Source: Gammaproteobacteria bacterium
GTDB lineage: Bacteria > Pseudomonadota > Gammaproteobacteria > DSM-16500
Assembly: GCA_014132595.1 (NCBI GenBank)
Contig: BMAG01000032.1
Location: 1-39,336, forward strand
Length of the DNA: 39,336 bases
Direction: 5' to 3'
The translations under genes and the position numbers were made by a program. The notes beneath the pieces were generated by a model. That model was not told the DNA's origin, searched no databases, and saw nothing but the letters and a program-made list of their open reading frames with translations. Positions 8,073 to 16,701 of the stretch are shown in pieces. Within the stretch, counting starts at the first letter, position 1. Each line of letters begins with the position of its first letter.

Positions 8073-11000
8073 ATGCCAATCATTAAACCTGATAATCAGC
8101 CATTAACTCAAGAAGAAAAGTCAGCGAATGCAAAAGCGATCGATCTTTTTCTTCCTTATGTATTCCCTGCTCTTGCTGGCACTCCAACCGAGACGGCAAA
8201 AAAAAACAGAAAGAGAGAAGAAAGATTATTTAAAATATTGGTGGAATCATTAGCCAATGAACATCAAATTTTATTATCAAACATACCCTTAATCCAAGAT
8301 AAAAATAATTCGCCTTTATTCCCCTTATTTGAATTATTTAATCTAGCAGTAATAAAGGATAAAAAACCTCAAACTGCTCAGCTAATAGAAAGAGAAATAA
8401 AAGACTCCGATGACAAAGAATATCAAAGCATATTAAGACATCTAGGTACTAATGAACAAATTGAAGATGCGATTTTAGAAGCATTTATTGACCCTATTCG
8501 CCAACAAGAAGAGCGAGAAAAACAAGCACAAAATCCTGCAGCAGATAACCCAACGCCTAAGCAAGAGCCAAAGGCAAATCCAACTCCTTCAGATATTCCC
8601 GCAGTAGAAATAGATCCTTTCGTCGAATACATGCAAAATAGAGAAAAAGCTGAAAGTCCTCGTCATACTGAAGTTAAGGAAGTTAAATCAGCATCTGCGG
8701 CTCCAACTACATTCCCACCCGAAATAACACCAGTAAAGCCTGCACCTGAGATTAAAGAATATCTTTCAAAATTAAGCTTAAATGATTTAATAAAACAATA
8801 TATTGCTCAAAAGAAAAGTCCACTCATCGCATTAACAGAAAACGATGATTCTGGATTGTTTCTTGCTGATAATGTTAAGACAGAATTAGAAAATATTAAA
8901 GATGCTATTATTAGTAAAATGGAAGCGCTTAAAAACAGGTATGATTTAGATACCAGTGAAGAAACAGGTAAAATGCTAGCTGAATTTTTACAATTAACTA
9001 AAGATGACACTATTCAAAACCTTGAAGAAGAGGCCCCTCTCGAAGATCATGCGCATAGATTGCAAAATCAAGAAATTTATTTATATGCTATCCGATTACG
9101 AGACGAATTTGAGCATCATTCAATAGAGGCCATGTTAGAGAAAATTGATGCACTCCCTGCAACAACAGAAGCTGATGATTTCCTCAAGCAAGTAAAAGAT
9201 CATAATCATTTTCGTTATCAACTTAATGAAATTAAAGCAATTCTCGAACCTGATAATCTAATGAGATTAGAAAAAGAAGACTATATCGTTTTAATGGATT
9301 ATATAAGGAAAGCTCATAAAGTCTTTCAAAATGCTGAGTCCTTGAAAGAGGCTGAAGAGGACTCTGATTTAAGATCTTTTTATCTTCAAATAACGACAGA
9401 AATATCCTCCTTGCAGAATGCAAGAATGCAACTAAAAATAAAATTAGACACTCATTTAATTAGTAAAAATTATTTCGATATATTAGATAGAAAAATAGGA
9501 AATAAAATTGAAGAACTCAACTTCGCGAGCAAAAAAATAAGTCACTGTATCGAACAAATAGATGCAATATCCAAAGAATCTGTCGAGGAAGTCCACCGCC
9601 TTCATTATATAGAAGAGCAATTAAATCATTTAAAACCACGCGATGAAAGCAAAGCCATTCAGGATGAACAAAGCCCAGTCAGCACTATTTTATATCTCAT
9701 TATCATGACTCGAAAAGACCTGATTTTAGAGACTCCAACAAGAGAATATTTGAACCGGCTCTATAGTGATCCCGATATCCTGGATTTTTTAGAAAGTGAT
9801 GATGCTAAAGCAAAAGCATTTAAACAAACCATTGCAGATCTTGAAGAAAATATTCTAAAAATAAATGCTAAACAAATTTCCGATCGCACTCTCGAAATGT
9901 GGGATAAGATTATCAAAACTATCGCTAAGCCTGAAGATCGTAAAATAGCTTTAAAGAAATACATCGATGATCAATCTTCATTAATACAACAAGAATTATT
10001 AAAGTTAAACAATCACCCAGATGCCCAGGCAAAATGCGCCGAACATTGGATTAAGACATTGGCACTCGCAACACAGAATAACGACTATCTGTTAGCAGTC
10101 ATTATTTATGACGCCTTGACTCTCGATCCAAAATATCAAATAGAACAAGAATGGATAAGTAGACTTCCTATATCATCCGAAGCATTTAGGTTATTTGGGC
10201 AGCAAAAAGATTTTATGACGCGCCAACCCGTTAAAGAGTATGTGCTAACTCGCATCGAAGGACTGGAAATAAGAGACGCCAAATCGCCTGAAGACCTGCA
10301 AAGAAACCGGAACAAAGCAAGGGGCGAAATCTCAGGAGTCATTAATGAGGTATATTCATACCATATCAAATTTAGCTTAGAGATGAAAAGCTTACAAGAG
10401 CATTTTCAAGAGATTAAAGATGTTCTAGGAAATGTCGACAAACCTGCAGACGAATATCAAAAAGCAATTCAAGCCTGCACATCGACGCAATTCTCAACCC
10501 AAACCAAAGAAGAACGCAAAGCAGGGGCAGACGATGTCACTGATCTCAGTGTTATCGTCTCGAATATAGGAATGGTGGCAAAAATCTTTAATTCACAAGA
10601 ATTTTTACAAGAATTTGATGCAACGGCGCTTGGAGCGATCAATTTTGAATGGGTATCCAAATATCAAAAAGATCTTGTAACTGACCCGTTACATAAAAAC
10701 TATAATCACCTCAAAAAAAACCCAGCAGAACCTCTTGTGGCTGATCAACTTATAAAACCCGTTCAAAGAAATCCCCGCACTATTTTATTAATTAAGGAAT
10801 TACTTAATCAAATTGATAAGCTGAATAAAGTCTATAATAATCCAACACCAGAAATTCAAAAAAAACTACAGGATTTAAAAATACTTAAATCAGCATTAGA
10901 AGCGCGGCAAGAATTTTTTAATCGCAGAATGATTGATCTTAATGCCAGACTCACTCAAGCTGGCGTCAACAGAAAAATTGCCTACATCTTACGTAAACAT

Positions 11001-13403
11001 CTTAAGCATAATACGAGTTCTTTTAATGAGGAGTTTAAAAGACTTGATGATGCAACAAATCCCCCGCCTTTTTCAGAAACTTGCGCGATTCTAATAAAAA
11101 TATCAAAAAAATTTAATACAAGCAAATATATAACAGAAATGTGTGTGGCAGAAGCCGCTCGTTTAAACGAGAAAATGCAGGCTCTTGATCCAAATGAGGT
11201 TGACTATAAACTCAAAAAATTAAATTATGAAATTGCAATACATTTGCTGAGTTCAACAAAAGGCCTAAGCGTTTCTACACAAGAAAAAATAATCGATTTT
11301 GCTAAATTATTATCTAATCCTCACCCTCATCCTATGCAGCCTCATGAGATAATAGCAGGCTTAGAAAGTGTTCATCAAACAAAGATTGAAAAACTAAAAA
11401 ATCATAGACTGTATCATCGAAACCAAATCATAAAAGTATTAGGCTATTTAAAAGAAGGCAGAGAAAATCTATACGCTCGGATTGAGCGTGAAACAAAAAC
11501 ACACGCGAAATCTGATTTTTCTGAAGACAAGTTACTTTATTTAACGGCTTTAGTTGAAGAATGGAAAGCGGAAGGCGCAGCTCATAAATTCACATCGACT
11601 GAAGTAGATCATAATAATGCTAGAATTAAATTAGTTTCAGATGCGATTGCTTTTATAAAGGAATTTCAAGACAAAGATCTTGCGCTAGCCACGGCCATTT
11701 ATAATAAATTACTGGTTCAGCTACCGCATACCTACGATATTAATGCATCATCATTATCTAATGAAACCGGCGTTGCGGCAAACAAATTACTTGCAATCAA
11801 CCATCTCATTGAAACATCTTTAGGCTCTTCTCCAATAGTCCTTCCCCCTCACGAGGACAATTTTCAGTTTAGTGAATTCTGTAAAACCTATATAACACAA
11901 AAAAAAGATACAATAAAAGCTGCAATCGAACAAGCTAATAGTGATTATGAAACAACCCCCATTTCAAGAGAGGCTTTCGCTAAACTTTTAAGTGATTATC
12001 TAGAATGCATACGTGACGAATGGAAAATCAAAGAATTGACAGATCCAACCATGGCTAGCCACCCTCATGTCACAGAAAGAAGTGCTCTTATTGATACTGC
12101 AATACACCAATTACAAGAAAAACCGGTACCTCCTGACCCGCGTTTACCAGATATCGAAAAAATAATTAGCGATTTTTCTGACGAGTTAGAAAGCAAATCA
12201 ACTCGCTCATCCGATATATCGGCCAAACTTTCCTATTTAGTCACTTCTCGATCCGCATCAGAAAAACAATTAGATGCATTATATGAAGAATCCCAATTAA
12301 GCAAACAGGATATTCAAACGGTATTTGAAAGTTGTGATGCAATTAAAGCAGGCCTGAATGAAGAAAAGAGCTATCAGACCCAAGTAAAAGAACACGAAAA
12401 GAAAATAGTTGAATTGAAACCTAAAGATGAATTTATTCATGGCATCGAACTTAAAACTCCGACAGGTGATAGAAAAATCGGTGTCAGTCATCTCCTTGAA
12501 GGATTTAACAAGGAAGTCACCAAAACACTTCCCACATTATTTATAAAAAGACATTTACCTAAGCTTGCCTCTGAACTTAAAGAGGACCCGTTAACTCAAG
12601 TAGCTTACAAATCTACCGATCGCAACTGGAAATTTGACACTGAAGGAAAAACAGCGGATTTGCCTAATAAAGCAGAACCTAGCATCGCTGGCAATAAACC
12701 TAACTATCCAGGAGTTACCGATGGAACTTACAAAGATTATGTAAATAATACTTGGAATACTCGTATACGTGAAGAACGTCATGGTAATTATGTGCAAATC
12801 AGTATTATAGAAAAACCAGCAGAATATAAAACACATTATACCGACGCAGAAAGATATCAATCAGACATAGCAAGCGCAGAAGAAGCTGTTCGTATGTGGG
12901 TATTCAATTGTGGTAATTCCGTAGAAGAAACCATTGATCTTTCTGACAATCCCGATAAAAATCTCATGGAAGCTCTTATCTTAGTCTGCAAAGCCAATGA
13001 CTTGAAATTTCGATTGCCTTCCAGTTCCCGCTATAAATACGATTTTGTTCCAGATCATACAAAAATAGATGCAACTAAATTAAGTGATTTAAGAGACGCA
13101 ATCTTACATGATCCAGATAGAGCTATTAAAGTTAAACCCATAAATCCAGCAGATTTAACCGCACTAGAAGCTGATCATAAGCAATTAGTCGACCACTATC
13201 AAAGCAAATATGATCGTGGTGAAATTAAAGAAGATGAACATAAAAAATATCAAGCTGAACTCGATAAAATTAATTCTTTAGTTGTTAATGCAAAAAATGG
13301 TGTTTTTAGCGCAACCGCTATCAATAAAGCGATTGAAAAACTAGAAAGAGACAAGGCAGAATTAAAAATAGAGCCACCACCGCCTCCCGCACGAAGACCT
13401 TAA
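8073..13403 (+). CDS. Giant 1776-residue coiled-coil protein, candidate secreted effector
   Basis: I recognise no family. The protein is hydrophilic, rich in Lys, Glu, Leu and Ile, and predominantly helical, with long stretches of heptad-like spacing. It has no signal peptide and no transmembrane segment. Residues ~135-200 form a Pro/Glu/Lys-rich linker (repeated NPTPK/ANPTPS-like words). A less coiled, more compact segment near residues 1590-1690 contains VRMWVFNCGNSVEETIDLSD and NLMEALILVCKANDLKF. The last residues are Pro-rich (EPPPPPARRP). A clear GAGGAG lies before the ATG. Proteins of this size and composition in Legionellales are often Dot/Icm (type IVB) substrates acting on host membranes or vesicle traffic; that is inference. 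No secretion-system gene is in the window. Confidence 0.75.
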   Translation: MPIIKPDNQPLTQEEKSANAKAIDLFLPYVFPALAGTPTETAKKNRKREERLFKILVESLANEHQILLSNIPLIQDKNNSPLFPLFELFNLAVIKDKKPQTAQLIEREIKDSDDKEYQSILRHLGTNEQIEDAILEAFIDPIRQQEEREKQAQNPAADNPTPKQEPKANPTPSDIPAVEIDPFVEYMQNREKAESPRHTEVKEVKSASAAPTTFPPEITPVKPAPEIKEYLSKLSLNDLIKQYIAQKKSPLIALTENDDSGLFLADNVKTELENIKDAIISKMEALKNRYDLDTSEETGKMLAEFLQLTKDDTIQNLEEEAPLEDHAHRLQNQEIYLYAIRLRDEFEHHSIEAMLEKIDALPATTEADDFLKQVKDHNHFRYQLNEIKAILEPDNLMRLEKEDYIVLMDYIRKAHKVFQNAESLKEAEEDSDLRSFYLQITTEISSLQNARMQLKIKLDTHLISKNYFDILDRKIGNKIEELNFASKKISHCIEQIDAISKESVEEVHRLHYIEEQLNHLKPRDESKAIQDEQSPVSTILYLIIMTRKDLILETPTREYLNRLYSDPDILDFLESDDAKAKAFKQTIADLEENILKINAKQISDRTLEMWDKIIKTIAKPEDRKIALKKYIDDQSSLIQQELLKLNNHPDAQAKCAEHWIKTLALATQNNDYLLAVIIYDALTLDPKYQIEQEWISRLPISSEAFRLFGQQKDFMTRQPVKEYVLTRIEGLEIRDAKSPEDLQRNRNKARGEISGVINEVYSYHIKFSLEMKSLQEHFQEIKDVLGNVDKPADEYQKAIQACTSTQFSTQTKEERKAGADDVTDLSVIVSNIGMVAKIFNSQEFLQEFDATALGAINFEWVSKYQKDLVTDPLHKNYNHLKKNPAEPLVADQLIKPVQRNPRTILLIKELLNQIDKLNKVYNNPTPEIQKKLQDLKILKSALEARQEFFNRRMIDLNARLTQAGVNRKIAYILRKHLKHNTSSFNEEFKRLDDATNPPPFSETCAILIKISKKFNTSKYITEMCVAEAARLNEKMQALDPNEVDYKLKKLNYEIAIHLLSSTKGLSVSTQEKIIDFAKLLSNPHPHPMQPHEIIAGLESVHQTKIEKLKNHRLYHRNQIIKVLGYLKEGRENLYARIERETKTHAKSDFSEDKLLYLTALVEEWKAEGAAHKFTSTEVDHNNARIKLVSDAIAFIKEFQDKDLALATAIYNKLLVQLPHTYDINASSLSNETGVAANKLLAINHLIETSLGSSPIVLPPHEDNFQFSEFCKTYITQKKDTIKAAIEQANSDYETTPISREAFAKLLSDYLECIRDEWKIKELTDPTMASHPHVTERSALIDTAIHQLQEKPVPPDPRLPDIEKIISDFSDELESKSTRSSDISAKLSYLVTSRSASEKQLDALYEESQLSKQDIQTVFESCDAIKAGLNEEKSYQTQVKEHEKKIVELKPKDEFIHGIELKTPTGDRKIGVSHLLEGFNKEVTKTLPTLFIKRHLPKLASELKEDPLTQVAYKSTDRNWKFDTEGKTADLPNKAEPSIAGNKPNYPGVTDGTYKDYVNNTWNTRIREERHGNYVQISIIEKPAEYKTHYTDAERYQSDIASAEEAVRMWVFNCGNSVEETIDLSDNPDKNLMEALILVCKANDLKFRLPSSSRYKYDFVPDHTKIDATKLSDLRDAILHDPDRAIKVKPINPADLTALEADHKQLVDHYQSKYDRGEIKEDEHKKYQAELDKINSLVVNAKNGVFSATAINKAIEKLERDKAELKIEPPPPPARRP

Positions 13404-13450
13404 AAAACCTTTACCTGAAGTATCGACACAAATCCTGTCTGCAAAACCAC

Positions 13451-13652
13451 GCCACGACTGTCACCCCGCAAAATTTTCGTCAACGATATTTAATAAAAAC
13501 ACAAGCCTGGCACGAAAATTTGTGCGGGGTCCGGTTACGACCTTTTCGTAACACTATCAAGGCTGTCAACCAGACCCGCACAAATTTTCGTGTTGCGCCA
13601 GTTTTTTTGTGTAATCTTGTTGACGAAAATTTTGCGGGGTGACAGTCGTGGC
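13451..13652. repeat. Nested palindromic element with a perfect 34-bp outer inverted repeat
   Basis: Bases 13451-13484 (starting GCCACGACTGTCACCCCGCA) are an exact reverse complement of 13619-13652. A second inverted pair is nested inside: CACGAAAATTTGTGCGGG near 13511-13528 and CCCGCACAAATTTTCGTG at 13575-13592. The inner and outer arms share a related word (CGAAAATTTTGCGGGGT and CGAAAATTTGTGCGGGGT), so the unit may have formed by insertion of one copy into another. No transposase is present. It fills the gap between the giant coiled-coil gene and the RES toxin gene, which converge on it, and may terminate both. Confidence 0.9.
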
Positions 13653-13693
13653 AAGCTTTTGTAGACAGTGTTTTCCTCGATACCTCTCGACGT

Positions 13694-14458
13694 TCACTCG
13701 CCCGGAAACGGTAAGACATTCCCCACTTTAAATTGATCCAGCGAATAAATTTTAGCATCCGCAACCATAGTGCTCGATCGACTAAATTCAATTACCTCAT
13801 TCGTTGCAAAACATTGCCAGGATTGAAATGAGGCTTCATCTGGATGCTTATGTAAAAATGCTTTCGGCGTAAATAATCCAATATTAATTCCTTTATTTCT
13901 ATCTCTTGCTGAATAATAAGTAAAAGCCTGTATCTCCGCCTGACGCATGGCAGATCCTAAAAGTTGACTTGCCTTATAGGAGTTCGGTTTTGATATCAGG
14001 GAAGTATACTGCGAAAAAGCAGCGCTAGTTAACTTCACTCCGACCGATGATTTCACTTCTGCAGAAAAAGCCGTAAACTGCGGCGAGACAATCCCCAATT
14101 TCGCACCACTTGCATTTATAAAATTAAATAAATAAAACGCTTTTTCCGAAAACGCTGTATTTAACTCCAAAGAACCATACCATAATGAAGGCTCAATTTT
14201 CTTACCAAACCGCGAGCCATATTTTAAAGGCGGATAACGAAACGGCGTATAAAGCAAAGGATGATAATACAAATAACCCGAAGGCAAAGCCGGTTTTTCA
14301 GCCTCAATTAAATCTTCCAGAATCATTTGCTCTTCCAAAGAATCCACAAGCTTTCGTGTTGCAGTCATCTCCTGCGCTTCAACAATACGCCAAGCAGTTT
14401 TATGAATTAAACCAATATGTTTTCTACCCTGACAGATAGACCAGATATCTGCCGTCAT
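13694..14458 (-). CDS. RES-domain toxin of an Xre-RES toxin-antitoxin pair
   Basis: A 254-residue protein with a RES domain over roughly residues 65-230. RES toxins are ADP-ribosyltransferase-like enzymes that deplete NAD+ (studied examples) or modify a target (MbcT-like). The conserved residues appear in the expected order: Arg83 (GSRFG), Tyr94 (LWYGS), Glu105 (AFSEK) and Ser182 (YSARD). Its ATG overlaps the antitoxin stop by one base (TAATG), which implies coupled translation. All key residues are intact, so it is probably functional. A nested palindromic repeat lies directly downstream. Confidence 0.88.
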   Translation of the reverse strand: MTADIWSICQGRKHIGLIHKTAWRIVEAQEMTATRKLVDSLEEQMILEDLIEAEKPALPSGYLYYHPLLYTPFRYPPLKYGSRFGKKIEPSLWYGSLELNTAFSEKAFYLFNFINASGAKLGIVSPQFTAFSAEVKSSVGVKLTSAAFSQYTSLISKPNSYKASQLLGSAMRQAEIQAFTYYSARDRNKGINIGLFTPKAFLHKHPDEASFQSWQCFATNEVIEFSRSSTMVADAKIYSLDQFKVGNVLPFPGE

Positions 14459-14853
14459 TAATTTTTTCCCCGCATCGCATCCAGATATTGCACCGCCAAT
14501 ACCAATCCTTCAATCGTTTGAATCAATACAATCGGAACACCTTGCAAATGTTTATTTTCACTTCTCAACCACAACTGACACTGCTTCACATTTCCGCCAA
14601 ATAACGTATCCAGATTTCGATAAAAGCGTATCAATAAAATCGCAAGCTGCCCTTCTTTAGAACCAGGATCAAGATAGATGGAATGGGCAAACAAACGGCT
14701 TAAAGTAGATTCACTGGGACCCAAAATATGGGAAAGCTCTTGCCGGCTTAACTGCAATCTCTCAACCATACGAATGAGTGCTTTGGTTAAAACACGTTTT
14801 TTATCTTCATCCGTAGGCGCATGTTCTATTTTTTTTGAATGTTGCGAGCGCAT
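14458..14853 (-). CDS. Xre/MbcA/ParS-type antitoxin (DUF2384)
   Basis: A 131-residue antitoxin placed first in the two-gene operon, as usual for Xre-RES pairs. The N-terminal half has a helix-turn-helix (LSRQELSHILGPSESTLSRL, residues ~35-54). The C-terminal half has the toxin-binding DUF2384 pattern (FYRNLDTLFGG, then QLWLRSENKHLQGVPIVLI). AAGGAG lies 8 bases before the ATG. The upstream promoter carries a 14-base perfect palindrome, a plausible site for self-repression. The protein should bind and block the RES toxin and repress the operon. Confidence 0.88.
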   Translation of the reverse strand: MRSQHSKKIEHAPTDEDKKRVLTKALIRMVERLQLSRQELSHILGPSESTLSRLFAHSIYLDPGSKEGQLAILLIRFYRNLDTLFGGNVKQCQLWLRSENKHLQGVPIVLIQTIEGLVLAVQYLDAMRGKN

Positions 14854-14879
14854 GGTTGATTCTCCTTATTTCAAATGAA

Positions 14880-14909
14880 ATTTTACCCTATATTTATTGC
14901 AATTGCAAT
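14880..14909 (-). promoter_or_regulatory. Promoter and palindromic operator of the Xre-RES operon
   Basis: Read on the minus strand, TTGCAA (14903-14908) and TAAAAT (14880-14885) are separated by exactly 17 bases. The perfect palindrome ATTGCAATTGCAAT at 14896-14909 covers the -35 box and part of the spacer. Binding of the antitoxin there would block RNA polymerase. The leader to the start codon would be about 20 bases. Confidence 0.6.
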
Positions 14910-15023
14910 TTATTCGCATTTTGTTTATATCTTATACATTTTATGTTTTTTATTTATTAAGTGATTGTATTTAGCCTCGATTTGGTTAGAATGAACACAA
15001 ATTAACAACTGTATTTATAAATT

Positions 15024-15746
15024 ATGCCTAATCCACGCCAAACACGAATCCCTCACGATGGAGGATATAATCATGCCAAATGGCGTTATTATTTTTATAA
15101 ATATTCTCCACATGTCTTAAAAGGATTATTTTCAATTACACTCGGTCTAATGGCGGGCCTGTTATTTGCACCCGTCGTTACTACTTTTGGCTTTTGCTTA
15201 ATTTCGATTACCACCTCTTTTTTTACCATGACCCTCGCTGAATGTTGTCATTGCCCTTGCGTTAAAGATACATCCATAGAGACAAATAATACAGCAACCA
15301 TGAAAACGAGCGCCCAAGTCACAGCAGCAATGATATCGTCAAATACCGCACCCTCTCGAGAACGTTCTCGAAATGTGCTTACAACTACGACAGGATCTAC
15401 CCCGATACAAAACAATCGTTCTTCTGAAACACCAGCCGCCCCGAACCAAGACAATTTATTTCCTTTAGGACCTAAAAATCCTTCTAAAAAAACCATCGTC
15501 GTTGAACCAGATCTATCAACTATACTTGAAGAGGAAGATGAAGGTGATATGGAAGAAGTATCATTCATTGAAGATGGATACGAAACCAAAAATATTCGAG
15601 AAAATTCTTCTAATTTTCTGGCAGAGATGGAAGAATTAGAGTCGCAATCAGAGCCTCAAGAAAACGACTCGCCTCGCCTCCAGTTAGAACACGATGATCA
15701 AATGTCAGTGACAACGGAAGGCGCAGAGAAACTTCGCCCTTACTGA
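15024..15746 (+). CDS. Hypothetical membrane-hairpin protein with acidic C-terminus
   Basis: A 240-residue protein of unknown family. One long hydrophobic stretch at residues ~33-75 (GLFSITLGLMAGLLFAP, then FCLISITTSFFTMTL) could form two membrane helices, followed by a Cys-rich CCHCPC. The rest is polar, Ser/Thr-rich and finally strongly acidic (ILEEEDEGDMEEV). No good ribosome binding site precedes the ATG. A TAGAAT -10-like box lies at 14987-14992. The last 44 codons overlap the E2 gene on the opposite strand by 137 bases. The composition suits a host-membrane-targeted effector, but this is a guess. Confidence 0.55.
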   Translation: MPNPRQTRIPHDGGYNHAKWRYYFYKYSPHVLKGLFSITLGLMAGLLFAPVVTTFGFCLISITTSFFTMTLAECCHCPCVKDTSIETNNTATMKTSAQVTAAMISSNTAPSRERSRNVLTTTTGSTPIQNNRSSETPAAPNQDNLFPLGPKNPSKKTIVVEPDLSTILEEEDEGDMEEVSFIEDGYETKNIRENSSNFLAEMEELESQSEPQENDSPRLQLEHDDQMSVTTEGAEKLRPY

Positions 15747-16701
15747 TAACCACCTGCCTCCATTTCCCACTCGCCAAAATTGAAACCATCGGCGGCAAAA
15801 TAATCGGCGTTGAATAGTGTCCCGCAATGCTTCCAATATTGGATAAAGTAAATGTTGCACCTTGCAAATCAGAGGGTGCAATCGTACGATCCTGCACAGA
15901 TTTTTTAAACTGATTAATCATCTCACGCAATTCTTTCGCTGATCGCTTTTCAACGTTCCGCAACACAGGCACAAATAAACCCTCTGTCGTATCCATAGCC
16001 ACTCCTAAATGAATCTCTTGCTGCACAAGGAGTTTGCGTGTCTGACTATCAAACCATGCATTGATCAAAGGTACTTTTTTAATGCCTGCCACAATCGCCT
16101 GAATCAATCGTACCGTAATATCATCGGCCCCTGCCCAAGCTGTCACATCCGCTTCATCAAATACCGTTACAGGCACCACTTCCCGATGCGATTTTTCCAT
16201 CGCAAGCATCATCGCAAGCCGTACTCCATGCAACACTTCACCTTGCATACTGGTTGCCTGTTTAACATCCTCTGCAGTAATTTGACCTTCCCGTCCTGTC
16301 GGTTTGACATGACTTAAATCAACATTCAATTGTTTTGCAAGCGCGCGCACTGCCGGCATTGCTTTAACCGTTTTTTCCGCCTCTTTTAGCAAAGTAGAGG
16401 CCGCCGTGCTTTTTTCATTTATAACATGATCACCTACTTCCAATCGTCCAACGACTGTTCCTCTATCCTCCTCGTCAAACTCCACTAAAGGTGCATGTGT
16501 TTTGATGGCATCACCCACCTGTCCATGCAATTTCACAATACGGCCAGCTGTGGGTGAAGGCACATCCACAACCGCTTTTGCTGTTTCAACAGAAAGCAGA
16601 GGTTGATCTACGGAAACATGATCACCGATTTTGACATGCCAGGCACGAATTTCTGCCTCCGCCAATCCTTCTCCTAAATCTGGCAAATAAAAAATACTCA
16701 T
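15610..16701 (-). CDS. pdhC: 2-oxoacid dehydrogenase E2 component (dihydrolipoamide acyltransferase)
   Basis: E2 is the core of the pyruvate (or branched-chain 2-oxoacid) dehydrogenase complex and transfers the acyl group to CoA. The domain order is standard for a short 363-residue E2. First is one lipoyl domain with Lys42 in VETAKAVVDVP, then a peripheral-subunit-binding domain at ~113-150 (AVRALAKQLNVDLSHVKPTG), then the catalytic domain. The catalytic His336 is present in FDHRVLTGGEA, but the usual Asp four residues later is Thr340. The gene overlaps E1beta by 4 bases (ATGA). Its 3' end overlaps the convergent membrane-protein gene by 137 bases. No E3 (lpd) gene follows, so E3 must be supplied from elsewhere. 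Confidence 0.92.
   Translation of the reverse strand: MSIFYLPDLGEGLAEAEIRAWHVKIGDHVSVDQPLLSVETAKAVVDVPSPTAGRIVKLHGQVGDAIKTHAPLVEFDEEDRGTVVGRLEVGDHVINEKSTAASTLLKEAEKTVKAMPAVRALAKQLNVDLSHVKPTGREGQITAEDVKQATSMQGEVLHGVRLAMMLAMEKSHREVVPVTVFDEADVTAWAGADDITVRLIQAIVAGIKKVPLINAWFDSQTRKLLVQQEIHLGVAMDTTEGLFVPVLRNVEKRSAKELREMINQFKKSVQDRTIAPSDLQGATFTLSNIGSIAGHYSTPIILPPMVSILASGKWRQVVISKGEVSLRLPLSLTFDHRVLTGGEASRFLEALIATLILPSLPEN

Noticed and set aside
13480-13791. 103-codon minus-strand frame
   Set aside because: It lies across the nested palindrome and overlaps the 3' end of the RES gene in another frame; the translation follows the repeat, not a protein.
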